A stretch of 64,000 nt of DNA from Lichenicoccus sp963693035 (GTDB taxonomy: Bacteria > Pseudomonadota > Alphaproteobacteria > Acetobacterales > Acetobacteraceae), in the NCBI GenBank assembly GCA_963693035.2, contig CAXMMQ010000006.1, positions 310,001 to 374,000 of the forward strand, read 5' to 3'. Positions 9,000 to 17,887 of this stretch are shown piece after piece (positions within the stretch are counted from its first letter, which is position 1; every line of letters begins with the position of its first letter). The notes below the pieces were generated by a model. That model worked only from the letters and a program-made list of their open reading frames with translations, did no database searches and was not told the origin of the DNA. The translations under genes were made by a program, and so were the position numbers.

Positions 9000-9589
9000 G
9001 AGGCGCGGCGTGCCATCAGGGCTGCGGCCAGGGTGCCGTCATCGAGCACGTCGAGCGCACCGCCCATCGGCACTCCCTGCCCGACCCGGCTGATGGTGGC
9101 GCCGCAGTCTGCCAGCCGTTCGCTGAGCCAGTGCTGGGTGGTGGCGCCCTCGACGGTGGCGCCGAGGGCGAGGATCACCTCGCGCACGCCACCCGCCTCG
9201 AGGCGCGAAAGCAGCGGCGCGAGGTTGAGGTCTTCCGGGCCGATACCGCCCAGCGGCGACAGCGTGCCGCCGAGCACGTGATAGAGGCCGCGATGCACAC
9301 CGGCCCGCTCCAGCGCCCAGAGATCGCCGACGCCCTCGACCACGCAGACCAGCCCCTGGTCGCGGCCGGGATCGCTGCAGATCGTGCACGGGTCGCGGCT
9401 GTCGAGATTGCCGCATCGGGCGCAGGTCCGCACCGTACGCGCCGCCTGCTCCATCGCACTGGCCAGCGGCAGCAGGCGCGCCTGCGGCTGGCGCAGCAAT
9501 CCCAGCGCCGCGCGTCGCGCCGAGCGTGGGCCGAGGCCGGGCAGCTTGCCGAGCAGCTCGATCAGGCGCTCGATTTCCGGACCACCCAT
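8996..9589 (-). CDS. recR: Recombination mediator protein RecR
   Basis: A 197-residue cytoplasmic protein that, with RecF/RecO, loads RecA at gaps during recombinational repair. The helix-hairpin-helix region LGKLPGLGPRSA (about 13-24) comes first. A four-cysteine zinc finger follows (C56, C59, C68, C71), then a Toprim domain starting LVCVVEGVGDLWA with the conserved Y-H-V-L-G-G-T-L-S-P-L-G-G stretch. Length and layout are standard. It follows ybaB by 32 nt, and its stop overlaps the start of the SDR gene. Confidence 0.97.
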   Translation of the reverse strand: MGGPEIERLIELLGKLPGLGPRSARRAALGLLRQPQARLLPLASAMEQAARTVRTCARCGNLDSRDPCTICSDPGRDQGLVCVVEGVGDLWALERAGVHRGLYHVLGGTLSPLGGIGPEDLNLAPLLSRLEAGGVREVILALGATVEGATTQHWLSERLADCGATISRVGQGVPMGGALDVLDDGTLAAALMARRAS

Positions 9590-9621
9590 GGCGGGCGCGC
9601 GTCAGACCTTGCCCGCGCGTC

Positions 9622-9945
9622 TCAGAACGGCAGCTTCATGCCGGGCGGCAGGTTCAGCCCGCCGGTCACCTTGGACATCTCGTCGGCGGTGCGCTCCTCG
9701 AGATGACGCTTCGCCTCGGCATGCGCCGCCACGATCAGGTCCTGCAGCATCTCCATCTCGGACGGATCGGCGAGCTTCGGATCGAGCGCGATGCGGCGCA
9801 GGTCGCCCTTGCCGGACAGGGTGACGGTGACCAGCCCGGCGCCGGCGCTGCCCTGGATTTCGAGCGCCTCAAGCTTGCCCTGCATCTCCTCCATCTTGGC
9901 CTGCATCTGCGAGGCCTGCTTCATCAGCCCGGCAAGGTTCTTCAT
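9622..9945 (-). CDS. ybaB: YbaB/EbfC family nucleoid-associated protein
   Basis: A 107-residue DNA-binding protein of the YbaB/EbfC family. It starts MKNLAGLMKQ with the amphipathic helix rich in Q, M, K and E (residues 5-30). The central beta region (GLVTVTLSGKGDL) and a C-terminal E-M-S-K-V-T-G-G-L-N-L-P-P-G segment match the family. Its ATG overlaps the dnaX stop by one base (TGATG), so translation is probably coupled. recR follows, as in most bacteria. Confidence 0.96.
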   Translation of the reverse strand: MKNLAGLMKQASQMQAKMEEMQGKLEALEIQGSAGAGLVTVTLSGKGDLRRIALDPKLADPSEMEMLQDLIVAAHAEAKRHLEERTADEMSKVTGGLNLPPGMKLPF

Positions 9946-11903
9946 CAGTCGTTCTCCGGTATGTCGTCTGGCTCGAAGGTGAACTCGCCCGCTCCGGGAG
10001 GTTCCGCGCCGAGCGTCGTAAAATCGGCCTCCGGGTCCTGGCGCGGCTGAGACTCGGGAAGCAGGCCGTATTCGTCCAGCCTGGTGTCGCTCAAGGCGCC
10101 GATGCGGGCACCCGGAAAGGCGAGCAGGATCGCCTGCACCAGCGGATGCGCTTCGGCGGCGGTCCGGCTCTTCGCCTCGACCTCGCCGGACTGCTCGGCC
10201 AGCGTCGGCTCGCCCGGTTGGCGCGAGATCGCGATCGTCCAGCGGGTGCCGGTGCCCTCGAGCAGGATCGCGCCCAGGCGCTGCGTCAGGTCGCGCGGCG
10301 CCTCCGGCTCGCAGCGCATCTCGATCACCGGCGGAGCGAAGCGCACCAGGTGTACGCAATGCCGCAGATGCCCGTGCAGGGTCGGCTCGCGGCGGGTCGC
10401 GACATGGGCCACCACCTCGCGCCAGCTCCGCAGCGACGGCGCAGGATCGACGGCGATGTCCGGCGCCGCCTGCAGCGCCGGCCGGGTGGCTGCCTGTTGC
10501 GCGGCCTGGCTGGTTGGCACGCCGTTCGGCCCGCCGGACGGGCGCAGGACGCCGCCGGCGGGCTCGGCTGCCAGGGATGCGCGCCCGGGCTCGGGGATGC
10601 GCCCCGCCGGCTGGGTCGCGCCGTTCGGGTCCGTCAGCCGGCGCACCAGCTCGCCGGGTGTCGGCAGGTCGTGCACGTGGCACAGCCGGATCAGGATCAT
10701 GTCCGCCGCATCCTGGCGGTTCGGCGCCAGCTCGAGCTCGGCGATGCCCTTGAGCAGCATCTGCCAGGCGCGACCGAGCACCGCCATGCCGAGCCGGTCG
10801 GCGAGCGCTGCACCGCGCACGCGTTCGGCTTCCGGCAGGTCGCGGCTGTCGCGCAACGCCGGCACCGCCTTCAGCCGCGACACCGTGTGCAGCAGCTCGA
10901 GCAGGTCGGACAGCACCAGCCCGGGATCGGCGCCGCGCTGGTGCGCGGTCTCGCTCAGGGCGAGGGCGAGGTCGGCGCGGCCGGCCATGACGGCTTCGAG
11001 CAGGTCGAAGACCAGCCCGCGATCGGCCAGCCCGAGCATGTCGGCGACCCTCGCGCGGTCTATCTCGCCGGCTGCCTCGCCCCCCGCGCCGGCAGGAGCC
11101 GCTTCGCCCAGCGAAATCGCCTGGTCGAGCAACGAGAGGCCGTCGCGCACGGAGCCGTCGGCGGCGCGCGCGATGATCGCCAGCGCGTCGGCGCTGATGC
11201 TCGCCCCTTCGCGCACGGCGATCGCGCCGAAATGCGCGGCCAGTTCGCTCTGCGACACCCGCCGCAGGTCGAACCGCTGGCAGCGCGACAGCACCGTCAC
11301 CGGCACGCGGCGCAGTTCCGTGGTGGCGAAGATGAAGGTCACCTGCGCCGGCGGCTCCTCCAGCGTCTTGAGCAGCGCGTTGAACGCGTTGCGCGAGAGC
11401 ATGTGGACCTCGTCGATGATGAACACCTTCATACGCGCCTGGATGGGGCGGTAGCGGGTGATGTCGATGATCTCTCGTATGTCGTCGACGCCGGTATGCG
11501 AGGCGGCGTCCATCTCCAGCACGTCGGGATGCCGGTCGGCGAGGATGGCGGTGCAGTTGGCGCACACGCCGCACGGATCGGCGGTCGGACCACCGGTGCC
11601 GTCCGGGCCGATGCAGTTCAGCGCGCGGGCGATGATACGCGCGGTGGTGGTCTTGCCGGTGCCGCGCACGCCGGTCAGCATGAAACCGTGCGCAACCCGA
11701 CGGAGCTCGAAGGCGCGACGCAGGATGCGCACCATCGCATCCTGGCCGATCAGCTCGTCGAAACGAACCGGCCGGTAAGCGCGCGCCAGCACACGGTAGG
11801 AAGTGGGGGCCGCGAGAGGACTGGGTTCGCCAAACAACCCACCACCAGTGGGATCGGGGTCGGGCAGCATGTCGCTGTCAGGCAGTCCGGTCTCTGATGC
11901 CAC
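9945..11903 (-). CDS. dnaX: DNA polymerase III subunits gamma/tau (DnaX)
   Basis: A 652-residue clamp-loader ATPase of the replicative polymerase. The AAA+ domain has Walker A GVRGTGKT (about residue 78), a zinc site with C-G-V-C-A-N-C, Walker B DEVHML and the sensor motif SRC. An alpha-helical collar follows, then a Pro/Ala/Arg-rich linker and a C-terminal tau-like domain with W-R-E-V-V-A-H-V. The first 35 residues before the YRVLARAYRP motif are acidic and low in complexity. Downstream overlap with ybaB is one base. I did not identify an obvious slippery sequence for gamma production. Confidence 0.96.
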   Translation of the reverse strand: MASETGLPDSDMLPDPDPTGGGLFGEPSPLAAPTSYRVLARAYRPVRFDELIGQDAMVRILRRAFELRRVAHGFMLTGVRGTGKTTTARIIARALNCIGPDGTGGPTADPCGVCANCTAILADRHPDVLEMDAASHTGVDDIREIIDITRYRPIQARMKVFIIDEVHMLSRNAFNALLKTLEEPPAQVTFIFATTELRRVPVTVLSRCQRFDLRRVSQSELAAHFGAIAVREGASISADALAIIARAADGSVRDGLSLLDQAISLGEAAPAGAGGEAAGEIDRARVADMLGLADRGLVFDLLEAVMAGRADLALALSETAHQRGADPGLVLSDLLELLHTVSRLKAVPALRDSRDLPEAERVRGAALADRLGMAVLGRAWQMLLKGIAELELAPNRQDAADMILIRLCHVHDLPTPGELVRRLTDPNGATQPAGRIPEPGRASLAAEPAGGVLRPSGGPNGVPTSQAAQQAATRPALQAAPDIAVDPAPSLRSWREVVAHVATRREPTLHGHLRHCVHLVRFAPPVIEMRCEPEAPRDLTQRLGAILLEGTGTRWTIAISRQPGEPTLAEQSGEVEAKSRTAAEAHPLVQAILLAFPGARIGALSDTRLDEYGLLPESQPRQDPEADFTTLGAEPPGAGEFTFEPDDIPEND

Positions 11904-11945
11904 GAACGACCTGATCCGGATCCTGTGTGCCTGGTTCGGCGAGGT

Positions 11946-12041
11946 GGGAGGCCGAACAACGACCCGAACGGAAACTCGCTGCGGCTGCTTCCTTCCGGAC
12001 CTGACCGGGTTGGCAAGGCGCTCGTCCGCCGCCGACCTCCC
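11946..12041 (-). ncRNA. ffs: Signal recognition particle RNA, small (4.5S) bacterial type
   Basis: On the minus strand the sequence contains the near-invariant SRP tip: GGTCAGGTCCGGAAGGAAGC, followed by AGCC. The ends pair: GGGAGGTC (5', from 12041) with GGCCTCCC (3', ending at 11946), giving an about 96-nt hairpin RNA of normal length. This RNA, with Ffh, targets nascent membrane proteins. It lies just upstream of dnaX in the same orientation, a placement familiar from alphaproteobacteria. The exact ends are estimated from the terminal helix. Confidence 0.95.
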
Positions 12042-12108
12042 GACCGCATCTTAACATGCGATGGGGGTTCGGTCACAAGAGGGGTCCCGACCCGAGCCGG
12101 AGGCCACG

Positions 12109-13017
12109 ATGCACGCCAACTTCTACACCGGCAATCCGCTGGACCGGCTCGCCCTGCGGCGTGACGACGACGCCTACCTGCTGGAGCTGCTGCACGATCC
12201 GTCCAGTCGGTTCCTGCCGGTCTGGCGCGACCAGCACCTGATCGGCGGCGGCGAGGCGCAGGAGATGCGTGTCGGCATGCCCACACGCGCAGCGCTCGGC
12301 CACCCGGTCGAGGCGCTGGCGGCGCTGCCCCGGGTGCTGCTCGGACTGCGGGACGGCCGCGCCGTGTTCGCGGTCGATCTCGGCGGCCTGGAGGAGCCGG
12401 CCGAGCTGGTGCCCCCGGCGTTCGGACGCTTCGAGCCGTTGCGCCCACTGGCGCCGTCGCTTCCCGCCGACGAGGCCGCGATCCTGGCGCAGGCCCGCGG
12501 CCTGCTGCACTGGCGCCGCAACCACCTGTTCTGCGGCCATTGCGGCCACGCCACCGTGCCGGAGCAGGGCGGCTATCGCCTCTCCTGCCCGAGTTGCGGG
12601 CTGCAGCACTTCCCGCGCACCGACCCGGTGGTGATCATGCTGGTGCACCACGAGGGCCGCGCTCTGCTTGCGCGCGGCACCCGGTTCCCCGGCCGGAGGC
12701 TGTTCTCGGCGCTGGCCGGCTTCATCGAGCCCGGGGAGAGCGCCGAGGAGGCGGTGGCGCGCGAGGTGTTCGAGGAGACCGGGGTGCGGCTGCGCGACAT
12801 CGCCTACCATTCCAGCCAGCCCTGGCCGTACCCGAACTCGCTGATGCTGGGCTTCCTGGCCGAGGCCCGCGACCGCGCGCTCACCCTGGACGAGAACGAG
12901 ATCGTCGAGGCGCACTGGCTGACCCGAGACGAGGTGCGGCATCCTGAACGGCTGGACATCGAGCTGCCCGGCGCCACCGCGATTGCGCACAGCCTGATCC
13001 ACGCATGGCTGGGCTAG
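12109..13017 (+). CDS. nudC: NAD(+) diphosphatase / RNA deNADding Nudix hydrolase NudC
   Basis: A 302-residue Nudix enzyme that hydrolyses NADH/NAD+ to NMN(H) and AMP and, in characterised homologues, removes NAD caps from RNA. A zinc ribbon is at about residues 142-163 (C-G-H-C and C-P-S-C). The Nudix box, beginning GFIEPGESAEEAVARE near residue 204 and closing F-E-E-T-G-V, is followed by the NudC-specific SQPWPYPNS motif. The start is the ATG at 12109 with GGAGG at 12099-12103, in preference to an in-frame ATG at 12061. It is divergent from dnaX/ffs and overlaps the next gene by 13 nt. Confidence 0.95.
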   Translation: MHANFYTGNPLDRLALRRDDDAYLLELLHDPSSRFLPVWRDQHLIGGGEAQEMRVGMPTRAALGHPVEALAALPRVLLGLRDGRAVFAVDLGGLEEPAELVPPAFGRFEPLRPLAPSLPADEAAILAQARGLLHWRRNHLFCGHCGHATVPEQGGYRLSCPSCGLQHFPRTDPVVIMLVHHEGRALLARGTRFPGRRLFSALAGFIEPGESAEEAVAREVFEETGVRLRDIAYHSSQPWPYPNSLMLGFLAEARDRALTLDENEIVEAHWLTRDEVRHPERLDIELPGATAIAHSLIHAWLG

Positions 13018-15473
13018 AGTCGGGCCCGGTGGTGGCGCCAGTTCCCGGCGGTGCCGAATGGCGCCGTGGCCGCTTCGTCATGCGCGTGGTGGCGATCCGC
13101 CACGACGTTCTGCGGGTACGCATCGGACGCAGCCGCGCATTGCCGGAGGATGCGTCCTGGGCAGTGCTGCCTGAGCCACGCAAGCGGCATGTCGATGTCG
13201 CGTCCGAACCAGGCGGCTTCTCCACGAGCGCCGTGCGGGTGCGGATCGACGCCTTCACCGGTACCCTCGTCGTCACCGATCTCGAAGGCCGAGTCATCCT
13301 CGAGGACGCCGCCGACGCGCCGTTCTCCGAGAACGGCCACGCTTTCACCCTGACCAAGGCGCTGCCGGCGGAGACGTCCATTTTCGGGCTTGGCGAAAAG
13401 GCCGGCCTGCTCGACCGGCGCGGCCGCAGCTTCGTGATGTGGAACACCGACGCCTATCGCTACCAGGAGAGCAGCGAGCCGCTCTACAAGGACATCCCGT
13501 TCTTCATCGGCTTCGAGCCCGATGCCTCCAGACGGGGCCGCGCCTACGGGCTGTTCCTGGACAACACCTTCCGCAGTCGCTTCGAGTTCGGCGTGCGGCA
13601 TCCGGACCAGCTCTCGTTCGGCGCCGATGGCGGCGAGATCGACTACTACATCATGGCGGGTCCGACGCCCAAGGACGTGCAGCGCGCCTATGCCTGGCTG
13701 ACCGGGCCGCCGCCGCTGCCGCCGCTCTGGTCGTTCGGCTACCAGCAATCGCGCTTCAGCTACATGTCGCAGACGGAGGCGCTGCTGGTGGCGCACCGGA
13801 TGCGGGCCGAGCGCATGCCCTGCGACGTGATCTGGTTCGATATCGACGTGCTGGAGAACCACCGCGCGTTCGACGTGAACAAGGAGGCGTATCCCGACTT
13901 CCCTGGCATGGTCGCGGAACTCGGCCGTCTCGGGTTTCGCGCCATCATCATCACCGACCTGCATATCGAGCGCCTCGACGGCTACGATCCGTGGATCACC
14001 GGCCTCGCCGGCGATCACTTCGTGCACGACGCGCAGGGCGGGGTCTATATCGGCAAGGTCTGGCCCGGCGACTGCGCCTTTCCCGACTTCACCCGCAAGG
14101 GCACGCGCGACTGGTGGGGCACGCTGCTCCGCCGCGAGGTGCTGGGCGACCATGTTGCCGGCATCTGGAACGACATGAACGAGCCGTCGGTGTTCGGCAC
14201 GCCCTCTCGCACCATGCCGCTCGACACCGTGCACCAGATCGAGGAACCGGGTTTCGCCATCCGCACGGCGAGCCACCGCGAGATCCACAATGTCTTCGGC
14301 ATGCAGAACGCGCGCGCGACGCATGACGGGATGCTGGCGCTCAGGCCGGACCGGCGGCCGTACGTGATGTCGCGCGCGACCTACGCCGGCGGCCAGCGCA
14401 CCTGCGTTGTGTGGACCGGTGACAATTCCGGCACCTGGAACCACCTGCGCATGAGCACCCCGATGCTGCTCGGGCTCGGGCTTGGCGGCTTCGCGTTCGC
14501 CGGCTGCGATCTCGGCGGCTTCGCGGGGTCGTCGCCGCCCGACCTGCTGACGCGCTGGTTCCAGCTCGGCATGTTCAACCCGATCGCGCGCGGCCACGCC
14601 GACAAGGGCAGCCGACATCGCGAGCCCTATGTCGATGGCGAGCCGCACAGCACGATCCGCCGCGTTGCCATCGAGGAGCGCTACCGGCTGCTGCCGTACA
14701 TCTACACGCTTGCCGAGGAGGCGTCGCGCACCGGCCTGCCGATGATGCGGCCGCTGTTCATGGAGTTCCCGGAGGCCGCCGGCGGCTACGCGCTGGATCT
14801 CGAGGGCGGCAACCAGTTCATGTGGGGCAGTGCCCTGCTGGTGGCGCCGGCGCCCTATCCCGAGGAGGTCGACCGCTACCAGGTGATCCTGCCGCCGGGC
14901 GGCTGGTATGACTACTGGACCGGCGCGCGCATCGTCGACCCGGCACCCGCGACGCTGACCGGCGGCAGCGGCACCACCGCGCAGGCCGGCGACGACCCTG
15001 GACAGATCCCGCACCGGGTGGACCGAACGCCGCAACTCGATCGACTGCCGGTGTTCGTGCGCGCGGGCAGCATCATCGCGCGCCAGCCACTGGTGCAGAG
15101 CACGTCGGAGACACCGCAAGGGGCGCTGGAACTGGCGATCTATCCGGGTCCCGACTGCCAGGGCTCGGTCTATCTCGATGACGGCTTGAGCTTCGCGTAT
15201 CGCAATGGCGGGTTTCTGCGTATCCACTACCGCTGCCACCGCGATCCGGATGGCAGCACGGTCGTCAGCCTCGGCCGGCACGAGGGCTCCTTCACGCCGT
15301 GGTGGACCCGCCTCGAAGTGGCGCTGCACGATACCGCCGCACCGTCCGGGCCGGTCACCCTCGACGGCGCGGTCATCACCGACATGCGCTACGACGCCCA
15401 GGCACGGCTGTTGCGCCTGGGCATTCCGGATCGTCCATCAGGCGGCAGGCTGGTCGTGCCGGGGCAAGGCTGA
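13005..15473 (+). CDS. Glycoside hydrolase family 31 alpha-glucosidase
   Basis: An 822-residue GH31 enzyme without a signal peptide, so probably cytoplasmic, hydrolysing alpha-glucosidic bonds. The N-terminal beta-sandwich contains FGLGEKAG. The catalytic barrel has DVIWFDIDV, the nucleophile motif WNDMNEPS (Asp near 390) and the acid/base region WTGDNSGTW (near 470). Beta-sandwich C-terminal domains follow. The ATG at 13005 overlaps the end of nudC by 13 nt and has no clear ribosome binding site; GTG codons at 13029 and 13032 are alternatives. Substrate (maltose, isomaltose, trehalose-like or other) cannot be read here. Confidence 0.92.
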   Translation: MAGLESGPVVAPVPGGAEWRRGRFVMRVVAIRHDVLRVRIGRSRALPEDASWAVLPEPRKRHVDVASEPGGFSTSAVRVRIDAFTGTLVVTDLEGRVILEDAADAPFSENGHAFTLTKALPAETSIFGLGEKAGLLDRRGRSFVMWNTDAYRYQESSEPLYKDIPFFIGFEPDASRRGRAYGLFLDNTFRSRFEFGVRHPDQLSFGADGGEIDYYIMAGPTPKDVQRAYAWLTGPPPLPPLWSFGYQQSRFSYMSQTEALLVAHRMRAERMPCDVIWFDIDVLENHRAFDVNKEAYPDFPGMVAELGRLGFRAIIITDLHIERLDGYDPWITGLAGDHFVHDAQGGVYIGKVWPGDCAFPDFTRKGTRDWWGTLLRREVLGDHVAGIWNDMNEPSVFGTPSRTMPLDTVHQIEEPGFAIRTASHREIHNVFGMQNARATHDGMLALRPDRRPYVMSRATYAGGQRTCVVWTGDNSGTWNHLRMSTPMLLGLGLGGFAFAGCDLGGFAGSSPPDLLTRWFQLGMFNPIARGHADKGSRHREPYVDGEPHSTIRRVAIEERYRLLPYIYTLAEEASRTGLPMMRPLFMEFPEAAGGYALDLEGGNQFMWGSALLVAPAPYPEEVDRYQVILPPGGWYDYWTGARIVDPAPATLTGGSGTTAQAGDDPGQIPHRVDRTPQLDRLPVFVRAGSIIARQPLVQSTSETPQGALELAIYPGPDCQGSVYLDDGLSFAYRNGGFLRIHYRCHRDPDGSTVVSLGRHEGSFTPWWTRLEVALHDTAAPSGPVTLDGAVITDMRYDAQARLLRLGIPDRPSGGRLVVPGQG

Positions 15474-15479
15474 CGGTCA

Positions 15480-16028
15480 TGAACGTCGCTCTCCGCAAGC
15501 CGATGACGCAGGAGGAGTTCTTCGACTGGGTGCAGGCCCAGGACGGACGCTACGAGTGCGACGGCCGCCAGCCGGTTGCCGTGACCGATGGCTGCGGCAA
15601 ACACCCCCGCATCACCGCAACATAAACTTCCAGCTTCGTCTGCGCCTTGGCGAGATTGGCCCGTGCGAAGCGCTTGCCTCCGATGCAGTCGGCAGCGCGG
15701 TTCGCGATCCGGATCGCGTTGTCGGTTGCACGGCCTACGACGGCCGCGAGCGCCTGGTCCCGGCTCCGGTCATCGTCTTCGAGGGTGTCAGCCCGTCCTC
15801 CACCGGGGGGATCGGATCATCAAGCCGGACGAGTATGCCGCCGTTCCTTCGATCAGGCGCTACGTCATCGTCGAGCAGACCGTCGCCGGTCTCACCATCC
15901 TCTGGCGGGACCCCGGGGCGCCCTGGCATTTCCAGACCCTGGAGGCCGGCGACGGTCTGGCCTTGCCGGAGATCGGCATAGGATTCCCGGTCCAGAGCCT
16001 CTAGGCCCGCCTGAACTTCGGCGAGTAG
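15480..16028 (+). pseudogene. Broken Uma2-family (DUF820) endonuclease-like gene
   Basis: Three reading frames in succession carry pieces of one Uma2/DUF820 protein. The first begins MNVALRKPMTQEEFFDWVQ at 15480. The second holds VVGCTAYDGRERLVPAPVIVFE around 15720-15785, and the third holds RIIKPDEYAAVPSIRRYVIVEQ around 15815-15880. A final stop interrupts what looks like the last strand: after ...VQSL the same frame resumes with ARLNFGE and a second stop at 16026-16028. At least two frameshifts and probably one nonsense change separate the pieces. The putative PD-(D/E)XK nuclease fold cannot be made intact. It sits alone between the GH31 gene and pheA. Confidence 0.85.
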
Positions 16029-16090
16029 ATCCGCATCTGCGCGAGAGTGGCGCACGGTCGCCGATGCGTCTCGACCGCCGCGATGGCGGC

Positions 16091-16948
16091 TTACCGTCCT
16101 TCGAGACCGACCTCGCGGAACGCCGAGCGCGGATAGGTGCCGAGAATGCGCAGCTCGTCGGAAAAGAATGCCAGCTCGTCGAGCGCGTGGCGCAGGCCGG
16201 TTTCGTCCGGATGCCCGTCGACATCGGCCAGGAACTGCGTCGCGGTGAAGCTGCCGTCGAGCATGTAGCTCTCCAGCCGTGTCATGTTGACGCCGTTGGT
16301 GGCAAAGCCGCCCATCGCCTTGTAGAGCGCCGCCGGGACGTTGCGGACCCGGAAAAGAATTGTCGTCATCGTGCCGGGGACGTTCGGCTCCACCGGACGC
16401 GCCTCGCGGGCGGCGATATAGAACCGCGTGGTGTTGTGCGCGGCGTCCTCGACATTGCGTCGCAGGATCTGCATGCCGTGCAATTCGGCGGCGAGCGACG
16501 AGGCGATCGCGGCATCCTCCTTGCGGCCCCATAGCGCGATGAGTGCCACCGAACCAGCCGTGTCGCTCTCGATCACCGGGGTCGCGCCCAGTTCGCGGAT
16601 CAGCGCGCGCACCTGGCCCATCGCGACCGGATGGGAGTGCAGCCGCCGGACATCGGCGATGGCCGCACCCGGCACCCCGATCAGGCAGTGCTCGACGCGC
16701 TGGAACTGCTCGCCGACGATATGCAGCCCGGCCTCGGGCAGCAGCGTGTGGATGTCCGGCACCCGTCCGGCCAGGCTGTTCTCGCAGGCCAGCATGGCAA
16801 GTTCGGCGCCGCCGTCATGCACGGTCTCGATCGCGGCGGCAAATGACGGGCACGGGACCGTCTCCCAGCCGGGATAGGCATTGCGGCAGGCGAGGTCGGA
16901 GTAGGCGCCGCGCTCGCCCTGGAATGCAATCCGTTGCGGTATGCTCAT
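16091..16948 (-). CDS. pheA: Prephenate dehydratase
   Basis: A 285-residue monofunctional prephenate dehydratase, converting prephenate to phenylpyruvate for phenylalanine synthesis. The catalytic domain starts IAFQGERGAYSD and contains LAMLACENSLAG and the catalytic T-R-F triad in NTTRFYIA. An ACT domain follows from about residue 190, with the regulatory loop reading LESYMLDGSF instead of the enteric ESRP. I believe that variant is usual in alphaproteobacterial PheA. No chorismate mutase domain is fused. Its ATG overlaps the kdsB stop (ATGA), and GGAGG lies within the end of kdsB. Confidence 0.95.
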   Translation of the reverse strand: MSIPQRIAFQGERGAYSDLACRNAYPGWETVPCPSFAAAIETVHDGGAELAMLACENSLAGRVPDIHTLLPEAGLHIVGEQFQRVEHCLIGVPGAAIADVRRLHSHPVAMGQVRALIRELGATPVIESDTAGSVALIALWGRKEDAAIASSLAAELHGMQILRRNVEDAAHNTTRFYIAAREARPVEPNVPGTMTTILFRVRNVPAALYKAMGGFATNGVNMTRLESYMLDGSFTATQFLADVDGHPDETGLRHALDELAFFSDELRILGTYPRSAFREVGLEGR

Positions 16949-17700
16949 GATGCGCCGCCCTCCAGGACGCGACGGGCACGGGCAAGATCGTCCGGCGTAT
17001 CAACCCCGAACGGCGGGGCGGCGACCTGCGTGCAGCCGATCCGCATCCCCGCCTCCAGGGCGCGCAGCTGCTCCAGAGATTCGCGCTGCTCCAGCAGACC
17101 CGTGGGCAGCGACACGAAGCGTCGCAACGCCTCGCGCCGATAGGCATACACGCCCACATGATGCCAGAGCGGACCGTCGCCCCACGGGATCGCGGCGCGC
17201 GAGAAATACAGCGCGCGCGCATGCCCGGCACCGGATGCGAACGCGCACGCCACCTTGACCACGGAGGTCGCCCGCGCCTCCTCTTCGCCGGTGATCGGCG
17301 TCACCAGGGTGGCGATGTCGTAGGCGGCCCGTCCCTCCGATTCCGCCCGCAGCGGCCCCAGCACGGCGCCGAGATCCCCCGGCGGCAGGCCGGGCAGGTC
17401 GCCCTGCAGGTTGACCACGGTATCGTGCTCGCCTCCCGGGTCGAGCGCCTCGGCCGCCGCATGCACCCGGTCCGAGCCGGAGGGCAGGCCAGGATCGGTC
17501 ATCACCGCGGTGCCTCCCGCCTGCTGCACCACGTCGCGCACATCGGCGTCGCAGACCGCGACCGCGACCGGGCCGATGCCGGCGCGAAGGGCGCGTTCGA
17601 GCACATGCAGGATCATCGGCCGGCCCGCGATCAGGGCGAGCGGCTTGCCCGGCAGGCGGGTGGACGCCATGCGCGCCGGGATGAGGACGAGAGGGTTCAT
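16945..17700 (-). CDS. kdsB: 3-deoxy-manno-octulosonate cytidylyltransferase (CMP-KDO synthetase)
   Basis: A 251-residue enzyme that activates KDO with CTP for lipopolysaccharide core synthesis. The N-terminus LVLIPARMASTRLPGKPL is the family signature; later TDPGLPSGSDR and NLQGDLPGLPP match substrate and metal sites. I chose the ATG at 17700 because it places this signature directly at the N-terminus. There is no Shine-Dalgarno sequence: the 50 nt upstream are a pyrimidine-rich 13-nt tandem repeat. The frame stays open upstream through the repeat. It is divergent from the cytochrome c gene and overlaps pheA by 4 nt. Confidence 0.95.
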   Translation of the reverse strand: MNPLVLIPARMASTRLPGKPLALIAGRPMILHVLERALRAGIGPVAVAVCDADVRDVVQQAGGTAVMTDPGLPSGSDRVHAAAEALDPGGEHDTVVNLQGDLPGLPPGDLGAVLGPLRAESEGRAAYDIATLVTPITGEEEARATSVVKVACAFASGAGHARALYFSRAAIPWGDGPLWHHVGVYAYRREALRRFVSLPTGLLEQRESLEQLRALEAGMRIGCTQVAAPPFGVDTPDDLARARRVLEGGAS

Positions 17701-17750
17701 TGAGAGGGATCTGGGAGAGGGGTCTGGGAGAGGGGTCTGGGAGAGGGATC
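17701..17750 (-). repeat. 13-bp tandem repeat abutting the kdsB start codon
   Basis: Three full 13-bp units (plus strand TGGGAGAGGGGTC, twice, and TGGGAGAGGGATC) and one 11-bp unit (TGAGAGGGATC) run from 17701 to 17750, ending directly at the kdsB ATG. In the kdsB transcript this reads as CU-rich repeats in place of a purine-rich ribosome binding site. The unit length is not a multiple of three. Confidence 0.9.
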
Positions 17751-17887
17751 TGGCAGGCGGTCCGGATGCGGCGGGGCATGGCGGCTGGTTGCCGCACCCC
17801 GAGGCTTCACATAGGTTCACGTCACTTTAGGAACGACCTCGACACGGCGCAACGTGCGGTCGAGCGACAGGGGACCGGGCGCGCGGC

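Noticed and set aside
9622..11574. Single long minus-strand frame joining a dnaX shadow to ybaB
   Set aside because: Only the last 107 codons are real (ybaB, ATG at 9945). The upstream part is out of frame with dnaX and is rich in Arg/Ala.
12045..12060. Inverted repeat CGCAT-6-ATGCG between ffs and nudC
   Set aside because: Short 5-bp arms at a promoter region, expected by chance in a window of this size; no protein is tied to it.
13014..15329. Long open frame (771 codons) on the minus strand under the GH31 gene
   Set aside because: It is the antisense shadow of a clearly recognised GH31 gene; the translation is low-complexity and rich in Arg/Ala/His.
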